Origin: Gammaproteobacteria bacterium
GTDB taxonomy: Bacteria; Pseudomonadota; Gammaproteobacteria; Chromatiales; Chromatiaceae
Direction: 5' to 3'
DNA length: 56,336 nt
Assembly (NCBI GenBank): GCA_011389885.1
Contig: JAABTK010000021.1
Span: 1-56,336, forward strand
Part shown: positions 22,101 through 31,100 of the stretch, in pieces
Numbering within the stretch: the first letter of the stretch is position 1
Layout of the letters: the number at the start of each line of letters is the position of its first letter
Program-made: the position numbers and the translations under genes
Notes under the pieces: model-generated
What the model was told of the DNA's origin: nothing
What the model saw: only the letters and a program-made list of their open reading frames with translations
Databases searched by the model: none

Positions 22101-23576
22101 ATGACATCCATGACGCGTGAAGAGACCGAGGCCCTCATCCAGGAGGTGCTGGAGGTCTATCCCGAGAAGTCCGCCAAGGACCGCGCCAAGCACCTCACGG
22201 CCAACGACCCGGCGGTCGAGCAGTCGAAGAAGTGCATCACCTCCAACCGCAAGTCCCTGCCCGGCGTGATGACCATCCGCGGTTGCGCCTACGCCGGCTC
22301 CAAGGGCGTGGTGTGGGGGCCGATTAAGGACATGATCCATGTCTCCCACGGCCCCGTCGGGTGCGGCCAGTATTCCCGCGCCGGTCGGCGCAACTACTAC
22401 GTCGGCATGACCGGCGTGAACACCTTCGGCACCATGAACTTCACCTCGGACTTCCAGGAGAAGGACATCGTGTTCGGCGGCGACAAGAAGCTGGACAAGC
22501 TGGTGGACGAGATCGAACAGCTGTTCCCCCTGAACAAGGGCGTGACGGTGCAGTCCGAGTGCCCCATCGGCCTGATCGGCGACGACATCGAGGCCGTCTC
22601 CAAGAAGAAGACCAAGGAAAAACAAAAGCCGGTGGTGCCGGTGCGTTGCGAGGGCTTTCGCGGCGTGTCCCAGTCCTTAGGTCACCACATCGCCAACGAT
22701 GCGGTGCGCGACTGGGTGCTGCATAACCGCGACAACGACAACCGCTTCGAGTCCACCCCCTATGATGTCACCATCATCGGCGACTACAACATCGGCGGCG
22801 ACGCCTGGGCCTCTCGCACCCTGCTCGAAGAGATGGGCCTGCGCGTAATCGCCCAGTGGTCCGGCGACGGCACCCTGGCCGAAATGGAAAACACCCCCAA
22901 GGCCAAGCTGAACCTGTTGCACTGCTATCGCTCGATGAACTACATCTCGCGCCACATGGAAGAGAAGTACGGCATCCCCTGGATGGAGTACAACTTTTTC
23001 GGCCCGACCAAGATTGAAGAGTCCCTGCGCGCCATTGCGGCCCGCTTTGACGACAAGATCAAAGAGGGCGCCGAGCGGGTGATTGCCAAGTACAAGCCGC
23101 TGATGGAGGCCACCATCGCCAAGTACCGTCCGCGTCTGGAAGGCAAAAAGGTGATGCTGTATGTGGGCGGCCTGCGTCCGCGCCACATCATCGGCGCCTA
23201 CGAGGATTTGGGCATGGAAGTGGTCGGCACCGGCTACGAGTTCGCGCATAACGACGACTACGATCGCACCATCAAAGAGATGGGCGACTCCACGCTGATC
23301 TACGACGACGTCACCGGCTATGAGTTCGAGGAATTCGTCAAAAAGATCAAGCCCGACCTCATCGGCTCCGGCATTAAGGAGAAGTACATCTTCCAGAAGA
23401 TGGGCATCCCCTTCCGTCAAATGCACAGCTGGGACTACTCCGGTCCGTACCACGGCTATGACGGCTTCGCCATCTTCGCCCGCGACATGGACATGACCCT
23501 CAACAACCCTTGCTGGGGCAAGCTGCAAGCCCCCTGGAAGAAGACCGAGTCCGAGTCCGTCACCAAGGCCGCCTAA
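22101..23576 (+). CDS. nifD: Nitrogenase molybdenum-iron protein alpha chain
   Basis: A 491-residue subunit that houses FeMo-cofactor, the site of N2 reduction, in the alpha2beta2 dinitrogenase. P-cluster cysteines are in [20 protein letters not shown] and [11 protein letters not shown]. The FeMo-co cysteine ligand is in [11 protein letters not shown], and the His ligand is in [14 protein letters not shown]. An AGGAG ribosome-binding site lies upstream. It sits 96 bases after nifH. A 26-base leader before it resembles the one before nifK. Confidence 0.99.
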   Translation: MTSMTREETEALIQEVLEVYPEKSAKDRAKHLTANDPAVEQSKKCITSNRKSLPGVMTIRGCAYAGSKGVVWGPIKDMIHVSHGPVGCGQYSRAGRRNYYVGMTGVNTFGTMNFTSDFQEKDIVFGGDKKLDKLVDEIEQLFPLNKGVTVQSECPIGLIGDDIEAVSKKKTKEKQKPVVPVRCEGFRGVSQSLGHHIANDAVRDWVLHNRDNDNRFESTPYDVTIIGDYNIGGDAWASRTLLEEMGLRVIAQWSGDGTLAEMENTPKAKLNLLHCYRSMNYISRHMEEKYGIPWMEYNFFGPTKIEESLRAIAARFDDKIKEGAERVIAKYKPLMEATIAKYRPRLEGKKVMLYVGGLRPRHIIGAYEDLGMEVVGTGYEFAHNDDYDRTIKEMGDSTLIYDDVTGYEFEEFVKKIKPDLIGSGIKEKYIFQKMGIPFRQMHSWDYSGPYHGYDGFAIFARDMDMTLNNPCWGKLQAPWKKTESESVTKAA

Positions 23577-23584
23577 GCCGGCCC

Positions 23585-23608
23585 CGGGTCGGGCCAAAGC
23601 CCGACCCG
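23585..23608 (+). other. nifD-nifK intergenic hairpin
   Basis: A perfect 10-bp stem (CGGGTCGGGC / GCCCGACCCG) with a CAAA loop. No T run follows. It probably affects mRNA stability or the ratio of nifD to nifK message. Confidence 0.5.
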
Positions 23609-23668
23609 CATTCAACCTTCATCTGGCCCGTTGTTCGCGGATTAGCGGCGCGGGAGGAGTATAGAGCC

Positions 23669-25240
23669 ATGCCACAGTCAGCCGATATCGTAATGCCCAG
23701 CTATCCCTTGTTCCGTGAGCAGGAATACAAGGATACGCTGAAGAACAAGCAAGAGGCCTTCGAGGAGCGCATCGACGACGCCAAGATCGCCGAGGTCTTC
23801 GAGTGGACCACCTCCGAAGAGTACAAGGAACTCAATTTCCAGCGCCAAGCCCTGACCGTGAACCCGGCCAAGGCCTGCCAGCCGCTGGGCGCGGTGCTCT
23901 GCGCCCTGGGTTTCGAGAAGACCCTGCCTTATGTGCATGGCTCTCAGGGCTGCGTCGCCTACTTTCGCACCTACTTCAATCGCCACTTTAAGGAACCGGT
24001 GGCCTGCGTCTCCGACTCCATGACCGAAGACGCGGCGGTGTTCGGCGGCCAAAAGAACATGCACGCCGGCCTGGAAAACGCCAAGGCCCTGTACAAGCCG
24101 GAGATGATCGCCGTCTCCACCACCTGCATGGCCGAGGTGATCGGCGACGACCTGAACGCCTTCATCGGCAACGCGAAGAAAGAGGGCAGCGTGCCGCAGG
24201 AGTTCCCGACTCCCTTCGCCCACACCCCCAGCTTCGTGGGTTCCCACACCACCGGTTGGGACAACATGTTCGAGGGCATCATCCGCTACTTCACCCTCAA
24301 CTACATGGAAGACAAGGAAGTCGGCTCCAACGGCAAGATCAACCTGGTGCCGGGCTTCGAGACCTACCTGGGCAACTACCGGGTGATGCATCGCATGATG
24401 AAGGAAATGGGTGTGGACTACACCATGCTCTGCGACCCCACCGAGGTGCTGGACACCCCGGCCGACGGCGAATTCCGCATGTACGAAGGCGGCACCACCA
24501 TCGACGAGGTGAAGGACGCGCCCAACGCCAAGGAGACCCTGTTCCTGCAACCCTGGCAGTCGGTCAAGAGCAAAAAGTACGTGAAGGCCACCTGGAAGCA
24601 GGAGGCCGCGGCCATCAACATCCCCATGGGTCTGGACTACACCGACGAGTTCCTGATGAAGATCTCGGAGATCAGCGGTCAGCCGGTCTCCGACTCTCTG
24701 ACCCTGGAGCGCGGTCGCCTGGTGGACATGATGACCGACAGCCACGCCTGGCTGCACGGCAAGAAGTTCGCGGTCTACGGCGATGCCGATTTCGTGCTGG
24801 GCATGACCAAGTTCTTGCTGGAGCTGGGCGCCGAGCCCACCGACGTGCTCTGCAACCACGCCAACAAGCGCTGGAAGAAGGCGGTGGAGAAGATCTGCGC
24901 CGAGTCGCCCTTCGGTCAGAACACCCAGGTGCATATCGGCAAGGACCTGTGGCACTTCCGTTCGCTGGTGTTCACCAACCAGCCGGACTTCATGATCGGC
25001 AACAGCTACGGCAAGTTCATCCAACGCGACACGCTGCAAAAGGGCAAGGAGTTCGAGGTGCCGCTGATCCGCATCGGCTTCCCGATCTTCGACCGTCACC
25101 ACATGCACCGGGACACCACCCTGGGCTACGAAGGCGCCATCTACATGCTCAAGACCATCGTCAACGCCGTACTCGAACGGCTCGACGAAGAGACCCGCGG
25201 CATGGGCACCACCGACTACAACTACGACCTGGTTCGTTAA
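23669..25240 (+). CDS. nifK: Nitrogenase molybdenum-iron protein beta chain
   Basis: A 523-residue subunit. The P-cluster cysteine ligands are seen in KACQPLGAVLCALGF, HGSQGCVAYFRTYF and TTCMAEVIGDDL. The ATG at 23669 gives MPQSADIV and follows a GGAGGAG ribosome-binding site; the open frame extends back into nifD but that part is not homologous. It pairs with NifD in dinitrogenase. Length is normal for group I NifK. Confidence 0.98.
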   Translation: MPQSADIVMPSYPLFREQEYKDTLKNKQEAFEERIDDAKIAEVFEWTTSEEYKELNFQRQALTVNPAKACQPLGAVLCALGFEKTLPYVHGSQGCVAYFRTYFNRHFKEPVACVSDSMTEDAAVFGGQKNMHAGLENAKALYKPEMIAVSTTCMAEVIGDDLNAFIGNAKKEGSVPQEFPTPFAHTPSFVGSHTTGWDNMFEGIIRYFTLNYMEDKEVGSNGKINLVPGFETYLGNYRVMHRMMKEMGVDYTMLCDPTEVLDTPADGEFRMYEGGTTIDEVKDAPNAKETLFLQPWQSVKSKKYVKATWKQEAAAINIPMGLDYTDEFLMKISEISGQPVSDSLTLERGRLVDMMTDSHAWLHGKKFAVYGDADFVLGMTKFLLELGAEPTDVLCNHANKRWKKAVEKICAESPFGQNTQVHIGKDLWHFRSLVFTNQPDFMIGNSYGKFIQRDTLQKGKEFEVPLIRIGFPIFDRHHMHRDTTLGYEGAIYMLKTIVNAVLERLDEETRGMGTTDYNYDLVR

Positions 25241-25285
25241 ATAGTGCCTAGTGCCTAGTGCCTAGTGCTTAGTGCTTAGTACGAA

Positions 25286-25313
25286 GGCCCCGCCCCTTTT
25301 TTGGGGCGGGGCC
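25286..25313 (+). other. Strong hairpin between nifK and nifT
   Basis: A perfect 11-bp GC stem (GGCCCCGCCCC / GGGGCGGGGCC) with a six-T loop. The flanks, 25243-25280 with repeated AGTGC words and 25314-25350 with repeated GCACT words, could extend the pairing imperfectly. No T run follows. Likely a segmental mRNA stability element or partial attenuator after nifK. Confidence 0.65.
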
Positions 25314-25363
25314 GGGCACTCAGAACACAGCACTCGGCACTCCCGGCACTGAGGATGATTCGA

Positions 25364-25576
25364 ATGCCCAAAGTGATGCTCCGTTACTCCGACAAAGGCA
25401 AGCTCCTCTTCTATGTGGCCAAGAAGGACCAGGAAGACGAAATTGCCAAGGTGGAGAAGGACGACGAAAACGCGTGGGGCGGCGAGGTGGAGTTGACGGA
25501 CGGGTCGAAGTTCTATATCGATCCCATCAGTCCCCCGCCCAAGTTTCCCACCACCCTGATGTTCAAGAAGGCCTGA
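25364..25576 (+). CDS. nifT: Nitrogen fixation protein NifT
   Basis: A 70-residue protein with the family's start MPKVMLR and core FYVAKKDQED, WGGEV, FYIDPISPPPKFP. NifT (FixU) is a small conserved nif protein without a proven function, possibly in cofactor maturation. I chose ATG 25364 because a GAGGA sits 8 bases upstream; ATG 25355 overlaps that site. It follows nifK in the usual order. Confidence 0.93.
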   Translation: MPKVMLRYSDKGKLLFYVAKKDQEDEIAKVEKDDENAWGGEVELTDGSKFYIDPISPPPKFPTTLMFKKA

Positions 25577-25594
25577 CGGCCGGAGGTTATCGAA

Positions 25595-25795
25595 ATGGCT
25601 TTGACCATCGTGAAAGATGTCTGCACCGCATGCGGCGACTGCGAGCCGGTCTGCCCGACCAAGGCGGTCTATCCGCACAAGGGCCTGTACGCCATCGATC
25701 CCGAGAAGTGCACCGAGTGCGAGGGCGAGCATGACGAGCCCCAGTGCCTGGATGTCTGCATGGAAGACGACTGCATTATCCCGTTGGATTCCTGA
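25595..25795 (+). CDS. 4Fe-4S ferredoxin of the nif region
   Basis: A 66-residue ferredoxin with two cysteine groups: CTACGDCEPVCP at residues 10-21, and a second with a wider spacing (CTECEGEHDEPQCLDVC). It fits a bacterial 2[4Fe-4S] ferredoxin of the type with an insertion in the second motif. It is likely an electron donor to nitrogenase or to Nif biosynthetic steps. It lies 18 bases after nifT with a GGAGG site, and so is part of the same transcript unless the hairpin at 25286-25313 reduces it. Confidence 0.88.
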   Translation: MALTIVKDVCTACGDCEPVCPTKAVYPHKGLYAIDPEKCTECEGEHDEPQCLDVCMEDDCIIPLDS

Positions 25796-25849
25796 TCCGA
25801 GGCTTATAGCCGTAATCCCTGAAGGTTGAAGTCACTGTGGATACACCGA

Positions 25850-25882
25850 GGAGTGGCAGTCCTTGGAGGACTGCCACTCCTG
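25850..25882 (+). other. Long perfect hairpin before nifY
   Basis: A 15-bp perfect stem (AGGAGTGGCAGTCCT and its complement) with a TGG loop, 54 bases after the ferredoxin gene. It is not followed by a T run. It may limit readthrough into nifY or protect the upstream message from 3' decay. Confidence 0.65.
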
Positions 25883-26032
25883 GGGCGGATTCATTTTCCG
25901 GGGTGGCGGACCACTCCATGACCGTTAGCCGGGCCGCGATTTTTGCGCACCGGCTGAAGGCTCGACCTCCAGCCAGTGAAGGGATTCACCAGCAGCGACG
26001 CCCATCAATAGACAGCCGCCGAGGCCAGACCC

Positions 26033-26737
26033 ATGAGCCAAACGCCCATCTCCCGCGAAATCGCCCTGCGCATCGGCATCGCCGCGCGCATGCTCCCCGA
26101 CACCGACCCGGCCCGGCTGATCAAGGTGCTGGCCGACGCCGTGGGCCTGCCGCCCACCGACGATACCCTGGCCCGGCTCAAGGTCAAACAGTTCAAGGCC
26201 GCCGCCGATGGCGAGCTGGCCGAGATCCCCGTCGAGCAACTCAAGGACGCCTTGGCCGTGCTCAAGGGCGAGGCCCATCCCGACGAGACCAAGCTGCCCG
26301 AACTCCAGGACTACCAGGAAGGCGACATGCCCGGCTCCCTGCGGGTGGCCTGCGCCTCCAACAACGGCGAGGAGCTGGACGGCCACTTCGGCAGTTGCCG
26401 CCGCTTCCTGATCTATCAGGTGTCCCAGGACGAGACCCGCCTGATCGATCTGCGCGCGGTGGGCCAGCCCGAAGGCGATATGGAAAAGAACGAATACCGC
26501 GCCGGCCTGATCGCCGACTGCCAACTGCTGTTCGTGAATTCCATTGGCGGCCCCGCCGCGGCCAAGGTGGTGCGCAAGGACGTGCATCCGATTAAATACC
26601 CCCAGGGCGGACGCGCCCGCGACAAGATCGAGGAGCTGAGTCGGGTGCTGCAAGGTGCGCCGCCGCCCTGGCTGGCCAAGGTCATGGGGCAGGAGGCCTC
26701 GACCCTGAGCAAGTTCGCAGAGGAGGCCGCGGAATGA
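26033..26737 (+). CDS. nifY: NifY/NafY-family FeMo-cofactor carrier
   Basis: A 234-residue protein. The N-terminal ~100 residues form the helical NafY-type domain (ISREIALRIGIAARMLP). The C-terminal part is a dinitrogenase FeMo-cofactor-binding domain (NifX/NifY type) with LRVACASNNGEELDGHFGSC. These proteins bind apo-dinitrogenase or FeMo-cofactor during maturation. Its stop overlaps the next gene's start by four bases. The 237-base gap upstream with the hairpin at 25850-25882 suggests reduced expression relative to nifHDK. Confidence 0.9.
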   Translation: MSQTPISREIALRIGIAARMLPDTDPARLIKVLADAVGLPPTDDTLARLKVKQFKAAADGELAEIPVEQLKDALAVLKGEAHPDETKLPELQDYQEGDMPGSLRVACASNNGEELDGHFGSCRRFLIYQVSQDETRLIDLRAVGQPEGDMEKNEYRAGLIADCQLLFVNSIGGPAAAKVVRKDVHPIKYPQGGRARDKIEELSRVLQGAPPPWLAKVMGQEASTLSKFAEEAAE

Positions 26738-27006
26738 TCAGTCGAGAACAGATCGATGCCGTGATCGCCCGGGTGCGCGAGATTGGCCCCGGGGAAGAGG
26801 CCCTGAAGGCCCTGCGGGCGGCCCACCCGAAGATCCATTTCACCTATTGCTCGGATGACGATGTGATGGGCCCCGCACCGGTGCATGAGGAAGACGCCTT
26901 CTGTCTCTACCTGATCGATGGCCGGGAGCACTGCATCCAATTCACCACCAATACCGAAACCGCCACCGGGCTGGTGGTGGCCGAGGTCGAGCCCGAGGAG
27001 GCTTAA
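26734..27006 (+). CDS. Conserved nif-linked small protein (DUF6129-like)
   Basis: A 90-residue soluble protein without cysteine-rich motifs or a signal peptide; its cysteines are isolated (FTYCSDDD, FCLYLIDG, HCIQFT). It resembles the short family annotated DUF6129 found after nifY in other diazotrophs; that name is from memory and unchecked. Translation is coupled to nifY by an ATGA overlap. Function unknown; a role in dinitrogenase maturation is inferred only from position. Confidence 0.75.
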   Translation: MISREQIDAVIARVREIGPGEEALKALRAAHPKIHFTYCSDDDVMGPAPVHEEDAFCLYLIDGREHCIQFTTNTETATGLVVAEVEPEEA

Positions 27007-27008
27007 AC

Positions 27009-27977
27009 ATGCCCGCCGCCGAAACCGCCGCGTCGAACCCGCCCGACCCGCTGCAACTGAATGCCGCTTGCGAAAGCGCCAGCCCGAACACCGGCGAGAG
27101 CGGCCTGATCGCCGCCCTGCAGCCGCTGTTTCCGGGGCTTCGCATTCGCCATGCGCTGACCCGCGGCGGTTGGCATCGCCTCGGCGGCGTGGTGGACGGC
27201 GAGCACCGGCCAGTGGCGAGCAACATCCGACAATGGGCCGAGCAGGAGTCGGCGGGCGACATCGATCAATTGGTCGCCAAGTACCTCGATGCGGGCTATT
27301 TCGCCACCCATATCGAGGGCAAGACCCACTTTTTGGTGGCCTCCGCGGGCGAGGCCCCGGAGGCCTTTATGCAAATCGAGGTCGAGGAACTCCAGGAGGA
27401 AGTGGAGCGCATCCTAATCGACGCAGACTGGCAGCCCGACGATATCGAAGAGTTCCTGGATCCGTTAGACTACCCCCTGCTCGAACCCGAACCGGTGGAC
27501 GAGCCCCACTACCTGTTCCGGCGGCTGTTCGACATCCAGGCGCTGATCGCCAGTTTCGACCCGCGCGACGCCGAGTCCGAACCCTCGAAATACCGCCGCT
27601 TTCTGTACGAATGGACCCGCTCCAGCGCCGGGCAAAGCGCCTTTTGCGAGCACTGGGTGTTCGCGGTGCAAGAGACCCTCGACAGCGACGGCGACACCGC
27701 CTACACCGCCAAGCCGATCAGCACCCACCCCGAAGGCCCGGCCGAGGCCAAGGCCCTGCAAGGACTCACCGGCACCGAACTCGCCAAGGGCATCCAACGC
27801 TTTGACAAGATCCTAGGCTACCCCATGGCCTGGTACTTCTTCCTAGTCACCCACAGCGCCATCTCCCACGACCTGGCCAGCCGCATCCACCAAGACCACC
27901 AAGGCGAATACGCCTATCTGGCAAAGAAAGACCTAGACCTGCTGGAAAACTGGCTGGATCATCCTTATGCGCTTTGA
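27009..27977 (+). CDS. Uncharacterised protein in the nifHDKTY block
   Basis: A 322-residue acidic soluble protein with no membrane segment, signal peptide or cofactor motif I can name. The middle is rich in Glu and Asp (IEVEELQEEVERILIDADW). The C-terminal half is rich in aromatic residues (YPMAWYFFLVTHSAISHD). It starts 3 bases after the previous gene and ends the plus-strand nif block, so it should be part of the NifA regulon. I do not recognise the family. Confidence 0.8.
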   Translation: MPAAETAASNPPDPLQLNAACESASPNTGESGLIAALQPLFPGLRIRHALTRGGWHRLGGVVDGEHRPVASNIRQWAEQESAGDIDQLVAKYLDAGYFATHIEGKTHFLVASAGEAPEAFMQIEVEELQEEVERILIDADWQPDDIEEFLDPLDYPLLEPEPVDEPHYLFRRLFDIQALIASFDPRDAESEPSKYRRFLYEWTRSSAGQSAFCEHWVFAVQETLDSDGDTAYTAKPISTHPEGPAEAKALQGLTGTELAKGIQRFDKILGYPMAWYFFLVTHSAISHDLASRIHQDHQGEYAYLAKKDLDLLENWLDHPYAL

Positions 27978-28008
27978 GGGTTTTAGGGCTGAGGGCTGAG
28001 TTCCCCCT

Positions 28009-28033
28009 GGTTCCCACGCGCCGCGCGGGAACC
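28009..28033. repeat. Palindromic repeat GGTTCCC...GGGAACC
   Basis: A 25-base palindrome with a GC-rich centre, between two convergent genes. It is related to 98-120. It may serve as a bidirectional terminator-like hairpin, but there is no T run. Confidence 0.5.
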
Positions 28034-28109
28034 CGGAAGCACCGCGCCGCAGTGCGCACGGGACACCGCAGCGCGGTGGGGCGACACTCCCACGCGGCGC
28101 GAGGGAAGG

Positions 28110-31100
28110 TCAGCGGTCCTCTTGCCTGCGCGCCGCGGCAAGCCCCGTGAGCATCAGCAGGGCGCCAAGCAGGAGCATACCCCACTCGGAGATTGTGGGA
28201 ATCATCACCGGCTGCGTGCTGCGCGAATTGGTGATCGTGCAGTTGCCGTTTAGCGCGACACGCGCGCAATTGGCCTGGTTCGCGGTGTAGCCTTCCGGCA
28301 CGGTCTCCGTAGCCTCACAGGTGGTCCCCGGGTTCGCATCGGTGACGGTAAACACCGCCGGTGCGCCCTCGGCCGCGTTCAGCGGCGTGGCGGTGATGGT
28401 GCCCGAGGTGCAGGCCAAGTCCACCGGGACCGTTGCGGCGCTATTGTCACTGAAGTCCTTATTGACCGTGATTGTGGCGGTGCTAAGCGTGTTGGTGATG
28501 GTGCAGCTTTCGCCCAGCGCCACCTCTAGGCAGTCGGTCTGATTGGCGGTATAGCCGGGGGGGACTGTTTCGGTCGCGCTACAGGTGGCCCCTGGGAGGG
28601 CGCCTGTCACCGTAAACACCGCGCCCGCTGCCTCGGAAGCATTCAGTGGTGTGACGCTTACCGTGCCCGAGCTACACGTCAGCGACACCGGCGCCGGCGC
28701 GACGCTGTTGGGAATGAAGTCCTTGTTGACCACAATGGTGTTACTGTCGAGTTGGTTGGTGATGGTGCAGCTTTCACCCAGCGCCACCCCCACGCAGTTC
28801 GCCTGATCAGCGGTATAGCCGACGGGCGCCGTTTCGGTCGCCGTACAGGTGGTTCCCGGGTCGGCTCCGGTCACGGTAAACACCGCTGCCGCGCCTTCGG
28901 CTGCGTTCAGCGGCGTGGCGGTAACGTTACCCGAGGTGCAGGTCAGGGCGACCGGAACCGATGCAACACTGTTAGGGATGAAGTCCTTATTGACCGCAAT
29001 GGTGTTGCTGTTGAGCGTGTTGGTGATGGTGCAGCTCTCACCCAGCGCCACCTCTAGGCAGTCGGTTTGGTTCGCGATATAGCCTATGGGTACGGTCTCG
29101 GTTGCGGTGCAGGTGGTCCCTGGGAGGGCGCCGGTCACGGTGAATACCGCTGCCGCGCTTTCGACGGCGTTCAGCGGCGTGGCGGTAACGTTACCCGAGG
29201 TGCAGGTCAGGGTCACGGGCACCGGGGCGACACTGTTGGGGATGAAGTCCTTATTGACCACAATGGTGTTGCTGTTGAGCTGGTTGGTGATGGTGCAGCT
29301 ACCCCCCAGCGCCACCCCTACGCAGTTTGCCTGATCCGCGGTATAGCCGACGGGCGCCGTTTCGGTCGCCGTACAGGTGGTTCCCGGGTCGGCGCCGGTC
29401 ACGGTAAACACCGCCGCCGCGCCTTCGGATGCGTTTAGTGGCGTGGCGGTGACGCTACCCGAGGTGCAGGTCAAGTCCACCGGGACACTAGCGGGGCTGT
29501 TGGGGCTGAAGTCTTTATTGACGGTGATACGGTTGCTGTTAAGCGTATTGGTGATGGTGCAGCTCTCACCGAGCGCCACCCCAGCGCAGTCGGTCTGGTT
29601 CGCGATATAGTCGTTGGGCACGGTCTCGGTCGCGGTGCAGGTGGCCCCTGGGAGGGTGCCGGTCACCGTGAATACCGCCGGCGCCCCTTCGGCTGCGTTC
29701 AGTGGCGTGGCGGTGATGGTGCCCGAGGTGCAGGTCAAGTCCACCGGGACGCTGGCGGGACTGTTGGGGCTGAAGTCCTTATTGACCACAATGGTATCGC
29801 TGTTAAGGGTATTGGTGATCCTACAGTTTCCTCCCAGCGCCACGTCCACGCAGTCGGTCTGATTCGCGGCGTAACCGAGGGGCACGGTCTCGGTCGCCGT
29901 ACAGGTCGTCCCCGGGAGTGCTCCGGTCACCGTGAACACCGCCGGTATCGATTCGGAAGCCTGTAGCGGTGTGGCCGTGACGCTGCCCGAGGTGCAGGTC
30001 AGGGCGACCGGAACCGATGCAACACTGTTAGGGATGAAGTCCTTATTGACCACAATGGTGTTGCTGTTGAGCGTGTTGGTGATGGTGCAACTATCGCCCA
30101 GCACCACCCCGGCACAGTCGGTCTGATTGGCGATGTACCCAAGGGGCGGCGTCTCGGTCGCGGTGCAGGTGGTCCCTGGGAGCGCTCCGGTTACCGTGAA
30201 TACCGCCGGCGCGCCTTCGGCTGCGTCCAGCGGCGTGGCGGTGATGTTACCCGAGGTGCAGGTCAGGGCGACCGGGACTGATGCAACACTGTTGGGGCTG
30301 AAGTCCTTATTGACCACAATGGTATCGCTGTTGAGCGTATTGGTGATGATGCAGCTCTCACCCAGCGCCACCCCGGCGCAGTCGGTCTGATTCGCGATAT
30401 AGCCGATGGGCACGGTCTCGGTCGCGGTGCATGTAGCCCCTGGGAGGGCGCCGGTTACCGTGAATACCGCTGGCGCGCCTTCGGCTGCGTTCAGTGGCGT
30501 GGCGGTGACGTTACCCGAGGTGCAGGTCAAGTCCACCGGGACGCTGGCGGGACTGTTGGGGCTGAAGTCCTTGTTGACTACAACGGTGTCGCTGTTGAGC
30601 GTATTGGTGATGGTGCAACTATCGCCCAGCGCCACGCCCATGCAGTCGTTCTGATTTGTGGTATAGCCGTCGGGTACTGTCTCGGTCGCGGTACAGGCGG
30701 TCCCTGGGAGCGCTCCGGTCACCGTGAATACCGCCGGCGCGCCTTCGGCTGCGTTCAGCGGCGTGGCGGTAACGCTACCCGAGGTGCAGGTCAGGGCGAC
30801 CGGAACCGACGCAACACTGTTGGGGCTGAAGTCCTTATTGACTACAACGGTGTCGCTGTTCAGTGTGTTGGTGATCGTGCAACTACCATCCAACGCCACC
30901 CCCATACAGTCGGTTTGGTCTGCGGTATAACCTAGCGGAACCGTCTCCGTCGCGGTGCAGGTCGCACCAAAATCCGCTGCACCCACAGTGAAGACCGCCG
31001 CCGCACCTTCGGATGCGCTCAGCGGTGTGCTGGTGATGGTGCCCGAGGTGCAGGCCAAGTCCACCGGGACCGTTGCGGCGCTATTGTTACTGAAGTCCTT

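Noticed and set aside
25286-25313. Full Rho-independent terminator after nifK
   Set aside because: The stem is strong but no T run follows it, and nifT and the ferredoxin gene continue on the same strand.
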